Assembly (NCBI GenBank): GCA_907163375.1
Contig: CAJQUW010008745.1
Location: 1 to 64,000 of the forward strand
Length of the DNA stretch: 64,000 bases
From: Prostheceraeus crozeri
Lineage: Eukaryota; Platyhelminthes; Polycladida; Euryleptidae
Reading direction: 5' to 3'
How positions within the stretch are numbered: the stretch's first letter is position 1; each line of letters starts with the position of its first letter. Positions 27,076 to 40,940 of this stretch are shown here, in pieces. The position numbers were made by a program, and so were the translations under genes. The notes below the pieces were generated by a model. The model did no database searches, was not told the origin of the DNA, and was given only the letters and a program-made list of their open reading frames with translations.

Positions 27076-27689
27076 TCGTCGAGTCAAACCTAAGCCATTT
27101 GAATTAGGTGCACTCTGCATCCTTGTTAAGCACTCAGCACAAAGGAAACCCCATCACTTGGAAGACGCTCGCCGAAAGCACCTCCAAATGCAAACATTTG
27201 CTCTACATTTTACCAACTTTCCTAACAGAAATTATCAATTTGAAAATCTCAATCAAACAAATGATTGTGTTCAGATGCTCGGTATTGAAATGAAATACAG
27301 AAATACAATAGGCAACAAGCAAAGTTAGGAGAAAGTCAAGACAAAGCTCCAGGGTTGCCAAACTCGTCCAGAAAAAAATCCGGACACTCTAATGTTATAT
27401 CATCAGAGTAAATATAAACATTAATTGCCTTCTATACTTAACTGTGAATGGAAAATAATCATTATGCGTAAGATTGTCATCAATATCATGCGTATCACTT
27501 TTCCTCGTCATTCATAAATGACAGGTGATTTTGAATGAAAAATCGCGGCTTTTATGAACCCGCAATATATTCAATTAACAAATACATCAATAAATCTCAG
27601 AAACCTTGAGAATATTTCACAAATCCTTTTAACAAATATAGGCAGTACAAACCTATATAAAAATTGATCAGCGCGTCTATGAATTCTTT

Positions 27690-28560
27690 AAATTATTGAA
27701 TCAACAAATCTATAAAAAGATACATTAGTGCGCCTATGATTGTGTTAAGAATCAACAAATCTATAAAGAATACAGCGGTGTATCTATGATTGCGCTACCA
27801 GAAAAACAAATCTTTATAAAAGTACATCAGTGCGCCTATGATTGCGCTACCAGAAAAATAAATCTTTATAAAAGTACATCAGTGCGCCTATGATTGCGCT
27901 ACCAGAAAAACAAATCTATGTACAAATACATCAGTGCGCCTATGATTGCACTACCAGAAAAACAAATCTATATACAAATACATCAGTGCGCCTATGATTG
28001 CACTACCAGAAAACAAATCTATATACAAATACATCAGTGCGCCTATGACTGCACTACCAGAAAAACAAATCTATATACAAATGCGTCAGTGCGCCTATGA
28101 TTGCGTTACCAGAAAAACAAATCTATATAAATAATCCAACAGTGCGCCTATGGTTGCGCTACCAGAAAAAACAAATCTTCATAAAAGTACATCAGTGCGC
28201 CTTTGGTTGGGTTATGAATCAACAAATCTATAAAGAATACAGCGGTGTATCTATGATTGCGCTACCAGAAAAACAAATCTTTATAAAAGTACATCAGTGC
28301 GCCTATGATTGCGCTACCAGAAAAACAAATCTATATACAAATACATCAGTGCGCCTATGATTGCGCTACCAGAAAAACAAATCTATATACAAATACATCA
28401 GTGCGCCTATGATTGCACTACCAGAAAACAAATCTATATACAAATACATCAGTGCGCCTATGACTGCACTACCAGAAAAACAAATCTATATACAAATGCG
28501 TCAGTGCGCCTATGATTGCGTTACCAGAAAACAAGTCTATATAATAATTCATCACTGATA
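27690..28560 (+). repeat. 52-bp minisatellite with higher-order duplication
   Basis: About 16 units of roughly 50-57 bp with the core cagtgcgcctatgattgcgc followed by taccagaaaaacaaatct. A block starting aatcaacaaatctataaagaa appears at about 27751 and again at about 28217 with the same order of unit variants after it, so an array segment of about 465 bp has been duplicated. The array lies inside the hAT element. The long frames through it are a by-product of the repeat and not genes. Confidence 0.85.
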
Positions 28561-28694
28561 GACAAATGATCACTATAAATAAAAACACGTCAATTATAAA
28601 CAATCTAGCTCACTGAAATCTGTCCATAAAAACAATCCGATAGAAAATTCTTCTTTGGCAAAAACAATTCTTTAAATAGTCTAAAAATTTACGT

Positions 28695-30507
28695 TCATGA
28701 TTCTTCATCATCACTAGCACTATCGTGCTCATATGATTGGAAGTATCGCCGGGATGAGCTTCGAGCTAAGTCGATGAGGGACTGAGTTACTGAAAAATGT
28801 TGTAATCCATCGATATTTTTCAAGTGAGATCGCACTCGCCGGATACCGTTCAGAGTTTCGGGTTGGAGACGATTTCTCTCCTTTGTGACTACAGCTGCAT
28901 TTACACTAAATCCTCTTTCCTCAGCAGCATTGTGTGGCTGAATACAAAGCAATGCCTGCACAAGAACTTTGATCATCGGATATTTGTGCTTTTCGAATAT
29001 AAATAATAATTTTTTTGAAAATTTGAACAAATTTTTTGAATATAAATTCGAATAAGCATCTAGCCGTTCTTCTTTGAGTGGCTGAATATCATTGTTGATT
29101 GCCAGCTGCTTCCATTCCTCGATTAATGGTTGCATGTCATCAACTTTTATTGTGGGAATGAGACCTGCAAGAAACGTCAAGTTTTTCAATTTTGTTGTCT
29201 TGTCCTTATCCGACTGAAACGTGCGGTTTTGTGGACACAGCAATGTCAACTTTCGCCACAAACGCATGTGTTCTTTTTGATCAAGTTTGAGATTGCTCAT
29301 GGTTGCGTGGAAAGCCTTCAAATAAGAAGCCTTCGCTTCGAGTTTGAAATGGGTCATTTCGGCAGACTGCAAATTTTTCAGACATAAACGTTCGGTTCGG
29401 TGGCCAATGTCAACGTCTGATGAGTGATTTTCAGGGGCCGTGCTTGATATTGAAATCTTCGACACGACGATGTCTTCACAGACAGAAGGCAGCAAAAATC
29501 GTCCGCCTAGAGAAGCCATCATACCACAAATTCTATACACATACTCCGGCCCAATGGGATCGTCTCTCTGTAAAAATAATTGCATTTCTTGAAATAGGGG
29601 AAGTGCTTCCGATAGAAAAAGGAGGTAGATGTCTGTCTTCTTTGATGCAAATGCGCTGCGAAGTCGCTCATACCGATCATTCTTTGCCAAATATGCCAAT
29701 CCTTTTTTGGGCAAAAAGTGGACGAAATAGGTTCGAAGCGCATCAAGGAGCGTGAGAACTCGATTCACAAAATTAAATAAGGTCAAAAACCTCGTCCCAC
29801 TATGATCAATTAGTTTCAAGTTCGGTAAATCCAGCTCGTCTCGCAGAGCAGCGAATTCTTCGGATCTGAGAACTTGCCCTTTGAAGAAATTTCATGTCGA
29901 GTGGAAATTGAAGCACTTTGAATTTCAGTTTGCCCATAGCTTTTTCCACGCAGTTGTGCAATGTATGTAGCTTGCAAGAACCAAAGTCTATAACATCCGG
30001 ATTAGAAGATGTGAACAGTTTTATGAAGGCTGTCATAACATGCGGCCCGTCGCGGTTGATGGCAAGTACGTTTTTGGCTGAGATGTTCACGGTTTTCAGA
30101 AAATTCATTTCTTCAACATGAATTATCTCAACGCTACAAAGTTTGGGTGGCGCTCGGTTTCCTGCAAGAGCCTCAATCACATCTTTCCGGTCTATTTTCA
30201 TGTAAATCGAGGTCAGGAATTCTACACGGATTCTTTGCTGATTGGAGCACCAGAAAATACCAGTCAAATCGAGCTGCTTGTACCTAGATGAATTGTTCGT
30301 CTCATCTAGGCAAAGTGTGAACAAACAACACCTTAAGGCGGCATAAAGTTCCTCCGACAGATGTGGGCCTACTGCCTTTGTGATGAGGTAGGTTGCTTTC
30401 GTTTTCCCACACGAGAAATTTGATGGTAACACATCATTAGGAAACATTTTCCTGCACTGTACATAAGCACTGTTCGTCTTCGCTGCATCAGTTTCTGAGG
30501 CAAACAC
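28695..30507 (-). pseudogene. hAT-type transposase, N-truncated and frame-broken
   Basis: Two overlapping minus-strand frames form one protein of about 600 residues. The upstream part (30507-29806) has CRKMFPNDVLPSNFSCGKTK and the CLDETNNSSRYKQLDL motif (first catalytic Asp region), and GSCKLHTLHNCVEKAM. The downstream part (29819-28695, continuing upstream without ATG) ends in the hAT dimerisation block with HNAAEERGFSVNAAVV and RVRSHL. The frame changes at about 29885-29895, and a stop interrupts the N-terminus near 30516, where a BED zinc finger would be expected. A dead copy. Confidence 0.82.
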
Positions 30508-31161
30508 CCTCTTCTTAATTCACGTTTATATGGCGACAAACTAGTTCTTCCATTTTTTCCACAGCAACAATACCTTGAGTACAGATCAATCCATTAATGG
30601 TGGTCGTCACGTCGAGAAATGATAACGATTAGCGAAATCGAGAAATTATTTAGATTTGGCGTTATACTCTTATAAGATCAAAATTTTCTGAAAAATGAAG
30701 AATACGTTTATATACATGTATTTCAAAACATGGAAATTCATGCAAATCCGAGCTTCATTGTTCTTGCCGCGCTGCCTCTGAAGAACAGTTACGGTAGAAT
30801 GAATTCTTCTATACAATACAATTTGCAAACACATTGACAAGTCAAAATATATTTGTGCAAATCCAAGAAGTAATCTGTTTTGACAACAGCATAGTACGTG
30901 TATAAAATTACCCAAATTGGACCCTAGTAGTCTGTGAAAAAAGCAGTTTGCAAAAATGATACGGATGAATCAGCTTCAGTCCAAAGCAAGTAGTTGAATG
31001 ATTTTAAACGGGTAAAGAAATAACTGACGAACATTAGTATGGATTCGATAAAAATCCGGAAATTTGATGGTTTTGACAAAAAATCCGGACTTCAGCAGAT
31101 TCTATCAAAAAATCCGGACATCAGCAGATTCTGTCAAAAAATCCGGACGTATGGCAACCCT

Positions 31162-34100
31162 GAAGCTATTATAGATAAAAGTTTTCAATCATGCACTTAG
31201 AAGCGATGTAGAAGTGGATTTTGGTGCGTCTTAATATTGGGACTAATAAAACACAGCACATTACTCCACTATAAAATATTGCTGAGAACCACAAATTTCA
31301 GCAGCAAAAATCGGTTATATCCGTGGCGTAGACTATTGTTGATATTGCGGTAGTGTTATTATCATCAATCAACATGTCACGTATTGAATGAAGAATGATG
31401 TCGATACTGCTAACCGCAATTTCATTTTGCAGCAAATGTCCTAGCCATTGATAGTTGCAGTTGGCATACCCACGTATAAGCATTGAGCATTAGACAGCCA
31501 AACACAAATACTATCGAGTAGGGTGTTTACATAGGTGCACCGGTTATTTCTTCTTGCGACGGTTATCGGGGCCGGTGCAGCGAAGGGCCTGAATTTCGAT
31601 CAATTTGACATTTTGGTGCACTGTTTCAGTTTTAATTAATTAATTCTATCTTATATCTTCGTCACAGCAATATGGAGATTTAAGCAATACAATTAATTTA
31701 ACAAAGACAGCATTTTTAATCTGGGCCACTTACTAGTTCTGGACTTTTAATTTCTGTATCATGAAAATCATACTTTATAAAAACCATGGCTATAGCATAA
31801 TAATCGACGCATTTCCTGATGCCTTCAGGTAGGGTAATATTTTGTCAAATTTCTTATCTTCTAACAGGATGTATATTTTCACGTTCCGATTTAGTTTAAA
31901 TAAATCCCACTAGAACTATGATAGAGGTGCGAGTAAAAAGTAAGATGAAAATGACTCGCAAGTATTGGCAAAATATGATTATGCTAGCCTATGTAAGTCC
32001 GCCTCTAATTCTACTGCAGCATCAATGGAATTTTCCAAATACCTTTTACAATTTGTTATGAAATTTGGATGAACAACGATCAGCATGGTCATGCCTCGTG
32101 AAAAATGAAGTGAAACCCTTTCAGACTATTGGGATCTCTCCAACAGCAAAATAGCACATCTGTCGTCAATAATCTAAATTTTCAAAAAGTATCAAAATGT
32201 GAAATAATGCATAATACAAACAAAAAAGGCCGATAATTGCAACATCCAATGGGAAGTTACAAGCCTCCACTTCCCACTTCCACAATACATAAGTACAATA
32301 AATATATTCATGCAGTTTTCATACTGTCTTACAATGGGATTACTATGGAGACCTCTTACAGTGGGGGGCCTAATCCTACTTAAGGATTACAATAATGTTT
32401 CACTTTGAAATGTTGTGCGCTGATGAAGGACATGTAATCCAACACTCATCACTATAGTACGCAAAGGAATTTCTTCAATACCTACTATGGATCCACTGCT
32501 GAAGTCTGTTGACGGAGCCTAGGCAACGAACATGTCTTCTGGGAGTCATAATATCTGCGAAGTTGTATTCTTGTAAAGACGACAGCACAGCATGCACTAT
32601 CAATTTAAACTTTGTCAAAAAATGAACACGAGACAGTGAGTAGAAGACGAGTATTTGTTAGACAACAACTTTCAACATTGAATTTCAATTACAGCACTTA
32701 ACTAACTTAGCTCAGGCGTGTTTTCATTTAATTGCAATGAGAAGAGTTCTGAAGGTGTCAATGATGTAAGAAAGGGGAGCAACTATTGTAACATATATTG
32801 AAGATCATGAATTGTCAGATATATGTCTCACTTCATAACTCTTTTGAAAATTGAAAAAACTTGCGGCGGATGTGCTTTTGGATTTGTTTTCACTAAATAT
32901 ATCATTAACAAAAGGTGGGCAAATAGAAGTTGCCGTTGTTAGACATTTACGAAGTGCATAATAGTTGTTGTCGAAATCCAAATTTCAAATGCTGCGGTAC
33001 TTTCTTCATTTCAGTAATTTATCGTGTAACTTGACTATTTTAGATTTTCAAAGGATAAAAGGCTGCATGATACAACAAAGCGTTAATTGATAAAAAAAGT
33101 AAATCTAATAATATAAGTGTCAATAATAATAGGCTTTATCAAGGTCAACGAAGTCTCCTCTAGCGCTTAGCACAATATTTGTCAACAACCTGCCTCGCTA
33201 TAAAAATGGGATCGGCAGTACCCCAACCAGACACACACAAATTCGAACTAGGTAAAATCTAGCTCTATATGAAAGCTAATTCTCCAACATTCCTTTGAAT
33301 ATTTAATTCCATTTTCTCATTGAAAAATTGATCAACAATAACTATTGGACAGACATGCAGAAATGTTGTTTTAAATAATATTTTGGGACAAAGCAAGCAT
33401 TATTAGTTATGTAATATCGCAAATTCAAAAGTATTCCTTTATGTTTCATGAATAACATCAATGCAAGATGTCCTAGCTGAACCACGACCTCATAATTCGC
33501 TTTCGGGATACTTATTAATTCTAATAAGGATGAATTACTAAAATATAAGATGATTGTTCTCTTTGTGAGATATCACAGTATCCTATAAAAGAAAAACGTT
33601 TGATATATAATATTACGCATGTGTTCCGACAATTGCTTCAATTTTGCCTGCAGTAAATACTTCAGCGAGGCTAGTAGCTCAACATCAATCGAGACAACGC
33701 CCATGAGATAAAATGTCAGAGCTTATGGCAAGTTCGTCAGTTTTTGAAGCCTCGCAGGTGGATTTTATCAAGATTATTGCTTTTTTCTCACGTCTGTTCA
33801 GATGAAAATGCTAAATTACATGAATTCATCAATGGCTTCTTAAAACCGTAAAGCAAGAAGCGTCTAATTAATTCATTGCTGCTAACGTGAAATGTATATG
33901 TTACTGTTGCTGAAACCGAGGACTAACCCAGGACAACTTCTAGGGCAGTTTTAACCCGCTTTCCGTCTAGTTGGCAATAGGTGTGCTAAATGCGAATTTT
34001 CAATTTTTCAAAAATTAAAAATACATAATATACAATCAATCACGACAAATTAGCATATTAGGCAGCATTCTGACCGCAAGTTGATATAACTTGTATGTGC

Positions 34101-36096
34101 TCGCGCCAAACTTCTACACAAACACATATGTTGCTGAAGACCTGATGGTTGGCATGGCTTCATGGATAGCATTTACTATTCATTTACCCCTATTTGATGC
34201 AATAAAAAAGTCAAAAAGACTGCTAAATGACCTACTTTGAGAAAATGGAGTTTATCGACGACATCAATGCATTATAAAAATATATTGTTTACACCAACAT
34301 TTCAAACAGCAACCTTGTCATCAGGACCCCATAATGTGACAGTAGCGAAAATAGTGAGCGACAGTCTAGTCATCGCAAATGGATGCAACAGCGGATGACT
34401 AAGAACACAAACCTAATAATTTCAACTTTAGTTTCAAAAATTAGTGTGTGTATAAATCTTTTTTCGTTGTGAAGATGTGAAATACTAGGTTGATGTCTGG
34501 TGCGGGTTATCTTACTAGTCAGTATTAGCGGTGGTAGTTCGCACTAAGTCTGAGTTCCTCGTCATCCGTTTTTCTGCATCATTTTTCATGACTGGAATAT
34601 CGCTCACTGATGAAGGATCCTGAAGACTCTGATGATGGAAAGAAGCGGTATAGAAATATTGCTGCTAATTAATTAAATTAATTTTTATGATGAAGAGATA
34701 TCATCGACAAACTCCTTTTTCTCATTCTGCTTAAAGACGACGAACAATGTGATGTTTGCATAGCCTACTTCATGAAGCCATTGTTGTGATGATCAGATGA
34801 TCTATCACAACATTCCTATTTTATTATACGCCCCTTATTCACATCATCTCAAGTTCAAGAATTTTTTTTATTCAGTGGATTGTGACAAAATATTTATTCG
34901 TTTTCTCACTCATCCCTCCTCTACACATGGCAAGAAGTCGCTTTAGCAAACTAAGAGGCTGGAAAGACTTCATAACTCTCACAAAGTCACAGCCCATGGT
35001 AAGATCGGTGGTGCTTCTCGAGGAGAGCGGATTCACACCCTCGAAATTCTGCATTAGAGGTGTGCATTCGGGACACGGGTTCCGGTTACGTAAAAAAACA
35101 GAGATGCAACCTCGACCTCGTAGACCTCGATTACGTGTATTCTTCGCTGTCTCAGAACAAAAACATCGTATCTGATATAGTCCTTAATCTCAGAGAAATG
35201 GCTCTGATCCTTGAAATAAATCATGAAGCAAATAATAGGCTAGTTCATGCATGTACAATGTGTAGATTATATGCGTATCTTCAGAATAAAAATTCTAGTT
35301 CCACTAATTTCTTATTCATGTAAATGTCAGATATTATGATATTGCAGCAAGCCTGTGTGCATTTTCCATAACTTTGACTCAAATGACGATGTTACGACCA
35401 TTTCTTCAGTAGTTGGTGCCATTTTAAAGAGAAAACTTTATTGAAACAATGATGAAGCTCATGACATTTGCACGATGTTTGCTTAACCAAATAAAACATC
35501 ATTAATGGATTGTAGTTCACATTTTGAAATGACAGTGTTTATTTTTGTTAGACTATTCATTCGGCAAGTTACCATTGAATTTTCTTATTCTTTACATTCC
35601 ACTCTCGACTTGAATTTGTCGATGATTTTTAGAAAGGCACTCTGAACGGAAAGTGCACTAGATTGGTGAAGATGTGCAACGTTTAGATAGTCAACTGTGG
35701 ATAACGACGATACCCCTATCGATGTACTTTAATCAGCGGCACTCGGCTACAAAGCAGAGGTACATGCTGACTGGCATTCAAAATGCTTCGGACATGGATT
35801 ACACATGGATGCGCATCCAAAGACATGTTCGTGGAAGAACCTAGGATATAAGCAAATTTTGATGGAAACAATGCAATATCAAATTCATTGGGAGAGCATC
35901 AACTAATAATTAGAAACTCAACTGACAGTTTAGTGGCGGTCATCTAAAATACGCTTCATTTATTTTGTGAAACTACATGTACACTAATATATAACTTCTT
36001 GAAACGTTTCATTCAATCTGTAATATACACAAGAGCCTCGACAACCTTCATTTCGGCAGATCTAAGTAATGTGAAGGTGATCATACAAGAACTCAC
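31162..36096. other. TYW1 intron sequence, no gene seen
   Basis: Part of the 9-kb intron between exons 4 and 5. No recognisable coding sequence. Near 34600-34660 a stretch (ctgatgaaggatcctgaaga, then a gatggaaag) recalls tails of retroelements, but too weakly to name. Confidence 0.45.
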
Positions 36097-36282
36097 ACGA
36101 TTAAAATCGTCCTTGTAAAATGAATTTCCAAGACCGACAACAGCATAGCGCAAATCTTGTAGATGACTGGCGCCAACACGAAAATCGAAAGCTGCTTCGC
36201 TTAACCATCGATGAAACCATCTTCCAGACTCAGGCGGTCCTCCCTCAACGTAGGTTGAAATGATGAAAATGCACAAATCCAT
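36097..36282 (-). CDS. TYW1: TYW1 exon 4 (flavodoxin domain core)
   Basis: Acceptor CACTACAG ending 36283, donor GTGAGT from 36096; 186 nt, phase 0 at both ends. It encodes 62 residues with FIISTYVEGGPPESGRWF and RYAVVGLGNSFYKDDFNR, the two best-conserved FMN-domain blocks of TYW1 (ATYTDGxPxES and VFGLGNSxY). Confidence 0.92.
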
Positions 36283-37678
36283 CTGTAGTGGAATGGCAAA
36301 TATTAGAACTGCATCATTGAATAAAATAAGTGCCCGAAAGTATAGCAAGCAAATTAAATCAATTTTTTGTCATCGTGTTATAAAAAATGGCTTGTTATGT
36401 AAGCACTTTCATAAATTACACGAATCCCTTATCGTACATCTTCTCGCACTCAATTATGCATGAATATAGTAATTTTATAACTAGCCCAGTATACGAAGAT
36501 AAACTTTCTGTTCATTAACAAACCGGCAATAACAGACCATAAGCCATCAAAATATTCCGAAGAATTAGTACTTTCTCGAGCTGATTTTCTGATCAAATGT
36601 AAGAAACATCGTTGTCCATTTATAGGTAAAATTATAGATTCATTTCTGGATGGCTCAAATAAATTCACCCGAAATAAACAAAATGTCTAGTTTGAGTGCA
36701 AATATAAATTAATGAGCTTTGCAGATTAACTACTAAATCTACTAAAATACTACTAAATATGTCTTGAGAAATAGTGCGCATTATATCGAAAAACACATGC
36801 AAGAATTAGAGAGGGCCCACGCAGACAACACAGGATGAGGATTTACTATTTCCATGAGTTAATGAAATTTCGGTACGAAGTGAGCTATGAGTATGCAGTT
36901 CACCCACTCGGACTCATAAAAGATTCAACGCAGCAAAGTGTGTCAAGTTAAAAAATTTAAAAAAAACAAGCTACCGACTAGTTAATTTTCTAAAAGGTGC
37001 AAAATATGATTTGAAAGAACATTATTATATCCTAAAATGTCTAAAAATTTTAAAAGTACTTACTAAATGGACAAACAACGGTTCTCCTCTCCTCATGTGT
37101 AATGAATTGTCGAGTAAGTCGTTCTGTTCAAATCATGCTTATCACATATATATTGAAATATTATATTTAACAGTCTGCCCATTCAAATGATAAGAGGACA
37201 GGTCTGTTTCCAATCAAAATATCAGATCTACCTAACACAGCGGGATTACTTTATCCAAAATCTACCAGGTGTACAAGAGAATTAATATTAGTTCCTTAAG
37301 CTAAAACGTGAAATAAAATTCTACAAAATATGCATCCAAATTATTTGACTATTTTTAATGAGTCATCAACAGAAACTTGGTCAGGACGATCGAGTTTCGA
37401 CCGCTAAATCCTGGACGCTCAAGCACGACCAAGCGCGGTCCTGTACATTTAAGATGCACAGCCTCAAAAGTTAAATTTATAGTATAGAAGAATTAGCATC
37501 TATCAAAAAAAAAAGTCGCTAGTGACTGAAATGTACCTCAGGCATTTGAAAGAAGGACAGAGTCCAGCCAGTAGAGACATTCGAAAATACAGTCCAGTAT
37601 AAAGATTTTATTTTATTGACCGTGTCATTCTTTTCAACAAACTATTTTGGTCAATGACGAAGATTATCACTAGTATTT

Positions 37679-37681
<3 letters not shown>

Positions 37682-37734
<53 letters not shown>
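37682..37734. repeat. (TA)n microsatellite
   Basis: About 26 uninterrupted TA dinucleotides. Confidence 0.95.
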
Positions 37735-37735
<1 letters not shown>

Positions 37736-37987
37736 GTTTTGGTGAAATATCTTCTTTTGTAACTAGAAGTACTTTTCGTTTCACGGCGAACCGATCATCA
37801 TACGACTTAACAAAGGGAGGGATACAATTTTTGAATTTTTAAGTCACTCTGATATAAATTCAACTATTAGGAATTCATTGAAGCTAAGTTATGCAGAAAA
37901 TGTCACAGATGGGAAAACATAGATATTTTATAGATAGAAAACATAGAATTTTCACTTGATGGAGGAAGGTTGAAATTTTTTCCTATG

Positions 37988-38293
37988 TCAGCAGGTTGAT
38001 ATTATTTCATTCCTTTCGTTTAGCATGTTTCTGTTGTATTCTGTTAGCATGTGACATTTTTCTGCTTGGCATAATAAACAAAATCGTGCACCACTTTTAC
38101 ACCTCCTTGATTTTTCCAATGTTTCCCATTTGACTGTAAAAGATTTAATGTTTTCTTTCAAGGAACAGGTATTATATACATTATATATAGTCCCATTCAT
38201 ATGAAAAATCACGCATAATAGCCTACAGATAGACAGTTCAAAACTGCTTTTCCCTCTGCATTTTAGCAGAAAATCATTAACTTGTTTGTTCAC
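37988..38293 (-). pseudogene. Retroelement C-terminal fragment (GIY-YIG or PLE-related family)
   Basis: 101 residues whose end reads WETLEK...CLLCQAEKCHML...LNERNEIISTC. I know the pattern W.IL...y......C.LCl.EK..I.......LNKR.EL.S.CRH from the C-terminal part of reverse-transcriptase proteins common in invertebrate repeats. Only this end is present and the frame stops before the final His-Arg. A fragment, not a gene. Confidence 0.45.
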
Positions 38294-40202
38294 TCGTTCA
38301 GGTTGCGTTCAGTTTGATTCACAAAAGTGGAGTCGAGCTCTAAATTTTTATTAGGGTTCGAAGGTTGAAGGTTGGGTCTGCTCGAATCAGGTTGACGTTC
38401 ATGGTATCAACACATCTCTAATTCATGACAACACTCGGCTGTCATTTTTCATTTCCTTGGTTCTCTACTACACAAATTAATTGTAGGAATCAACAAAAAA
38501 TCTACCTCCAAAGAACTAACTTGAATGCATAGAAGAGATCAACGAATCGTCGACAGACGATCGTTGACGACAGAAAATCGTCATACGATTTCTACGATGA
38601 TTATGTGCTGCGGTGAATTTAGTGGGATTACTGTCCACCTGTCAGAAACGAATGTCGACCATGAATCAATCATGATCTTACATCAATTTAATAAATATCG
38701 TAATACCCATCAACTCATATCAACCAGATTTCGCTTTTATTCACCCAAGGTCTCAAAAAATAAAATATGGACGCCTGAGAAGTGAGCATCAGTACAGCTA
38801 CATCATAGTAACCATTAACAACCTAAATAATTACTGAATTTCATTCCCCTCCTACAAATTCCTAGTTTACCTGTTTAAATCGATAGCAAAACATTGCAAA
38901 GTTGGTTTTTGGTAAAAGTAATGATGTTAACGTGTAGCAGATAGATTTCATTACACGGAGTCTCGATCAGCCTTATTAGTAAACATATACGAAAATATGG
39001 CGCTCATATAATTCAACAACATTTGGCACAATGTCAGCTGTATAAGGTAACAGTTTCACAATGTTCACTGCTACAATGAAAAGACAGATAGCCAATTTTA
39101 TTGAGATTTATGTATTCCGTGAAGCAGAACCCTTACATTTTTTCATTATTTTTTATTTATCCATCCCTACCGGAAATAGGCCTACGCGGAGCCATGATTG
39201 CTATACATTTAGACTCCCAAGGCAGTTGAGGGATCTCAAACTCATCAATTACCGTTGTGCAAACTTTGTCAAAAGTTTATTTTTGTTGTTCAACTATAAA
39301 TATAAGGATAGCTTTCATCTTGAACATTGATTCATGCCGACATGTTCATGTAGGCCAACCAGTCACGCGCGATCATGTGCGAAAGCAAAAATTCGCACTT
39401 TGCGATCCAATAACGCAGCGCACATACACGAGAATAATGTAATTGTAAACAACTATAAATGAATTTCATGTAGTATGTACCATCATGGACATGCACAGAA
39501 TCATCTTATATCATTTTTGACAGGAATTTCTACATCCTCTGAGACCTGAGGGGTCTAGTCTACCTTGACTTGTCTACCATTGGCTGATACAATCAATAGA
39601 AATGAAATATCACATGCAGGATTGCTGGCGAAAATGATGATTTTACTTGGTCATGAGCCGTTGATATGTCCTCAGTATGAAAAGTGAAATAAAAAATGTG
39701 ACTCCGGGGTCCACTGGAGGCTGAACAACATGATGTGTCTGCTACATGAATTCAAAGAACACTATCCAACTTTTGAAGTGAAAAAGTGTGAAATTATACA
39801 CTTTAAAACCCATTCAAAAATTGAGCATTAGAAAATGGTCGACCATTTGTGACAATTTATTCTTTACTTAAAAGACATAAAAATATACGTCATTTTTACA
39901 GATGATTTATTACAACCAGAGCTTCCAATAGAACACCGGCAAGAAGAATAAATATGAAATGGAACCCGGTGGTCGTATTGGGAGAAATACAGCAACTATG
40001 TTTAAAATCAATCACTTATGCATCTACGCTCTTAATGTTGCGAATGAAGATGTCAAATATTAAGAATGAAGAGGAGGTGTAGAGGAAAGCTCTGACAACA
40101 TCCACAATATTGTTACAGATCCACCGAGATACTTTCATCACAGCGCTCGATAATTTGAAATGTCATGCAGATTTCGTACATGCATTAACCTATTATGCAG
40201 TC

Positions 40203-40330
40203 TCCGTGGCACAGTGGTTAAGTACTTGGCCTAGTGATCTTTTGGTCCTTAGGTCGAGACCCCAAAGTGTCATTAAGGTCGGCCGGATAAAGAGTACCAC
40301 AACGGGCCAGAAAAGTCTGACTATGTAAGC
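40203..40330 (+). repeat. tRNA-derived SINE-like sequence
   Basis: tggcacagtgg (40207-40217) matches the RNA polymerase III A box and ggtcgagacc (40252-40261) the B box with one base missing, at tRNA-like spacing. The downstream part is unique to me. Confidence 0.5.
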
Positions 40331-40604
40331 ACCGTCCAAGATCCAGTACGGGGAGTAGTGACGTTAAAGCTTCATCATTAACAAGAACCCGGGCTTTTGG
40401 GAGTAGTCCAGAGAAGTCTGGTAGAATGAGCTTTTACAATGAATTCAGTACATATAATTTGTTAATTTGAAATTTTTTTCATTAAATCTTCATGCTACAA
40501 TATTTTGACAGGCTTTGCTGGCCGCAATTTCAATCGCTTACTCGATGAAATTGTCCACAAGAATTTGTCAATGTTACTACCGATTGCCATTTTCAACGAA
40601 GGTG

Positions 40605-40665
40605 GATTACACACGTCATCATCATCATCATAATGCCATCGCTATGACGACATTATACATTCATC
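40605..40665 (+). promoter_or_regulatory. Conserved leader element, copy 1
   Basis: acgtcatcatc repeats followed by gctATGACGACAtta. ATGACGACA starts at 40644, 69 nt before the start codon of the Cys-rich gene. It opens an 18-codon upstream frame that ends with TAA 13 nt before the main ATG, in the same frame. Confidence 0.5.
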
Positions 40666-40712
40666 AGTCACAAAATGCTAGGAGGTTAAATGACTTATAA
40701 TTCCCACCAGAA

Positions 40713-40940
40713 ATGGCGGACAGTGAAGTCAAGAACGAGAAACCAGTGACTAAATCATCCGGGAGTCTACAATCACAACTAAGTCTTGACAGCACGACGG
40801 GGGAACCGAGACCAAGGCAGCCAACGCGTCAAATGTGTCTATTGGATTACATTAACATGTATCTTTGCTGCTGTTGCGATTGCTTTGAAGTAAAAGAGGC
40901 GTTTCCTTGCTGTGAAACGACTCAAGGAAAACGGTCTTGA
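40713..40940 (+). CDS. Small cysteine-rich protein, copy 1 of 3
   Basis: 75 residues. Family layout, seen by aligning the three copies: an acidic N-terminus starting M(A/E)D, then K.VTKS..SL.SQLS(I/L)DS.T.EP.PR..T.Q, then a hydrophobic-cysteine end (here MCLLDYINMYLCCCCDCF) and a second cysteine cluster followed by TT. The Ser-rich region could be phosphorylated and the cysteine cluster palmitoylated or metal-binding; neither is shown. No signal peptide. I do not recognise the family. The DNA around the three copies is unalike while the protein is conserved, which argues for coding. It lies on the + strand inside a TYW1 intron. Confidence 0.7.
   Translation: MADSEVKNEKPVTKSSGSLQSQLSLDSTTGEPRPRQPTRQMCLLDYINMYLCCCCDCFEVKEAFPCCETTQGKRS

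Larger units (their letters stand above)
27351..31161 (-). mobile_element. hAT-superfamily transposon, about 3.8 kb
   Basis: Terminal inverted repeats agggttgcca (27351) and tggcaaccct (ending 31161), a typical hAT end. Subterminal copies of aaaatccgga occur once near the left end and at least four times near the right (31050-31145). Flanking octamers aaagctcc and gaagctat agree at 5 of 8 positions, consistent with an eroded 8-bp target duplication. It contains the transposase remnant at 28695-30507 and a minisatellite at 27690-28560. It lies in TYW1 intron 4. Confidence 0.8.
36283..40200. other. TYW1 intron 3, first part
   Basis: Intronic sequence with only a TA microsatellite and a retroelement fragment (listed separately). 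No other supported feature. Confidence 0.45.

Noticed and set aside
27894-28558. Series of 60-90 codon frames with repeating YIQIHQCAYDC-type sequence
   Set aside because: They are translations of a non-coding minisatellite; repeat units shift frame between copies.
28824-29755. + strand frames over the hAT transposase
   Set aside because: Antisense shadows of the transposase reading.
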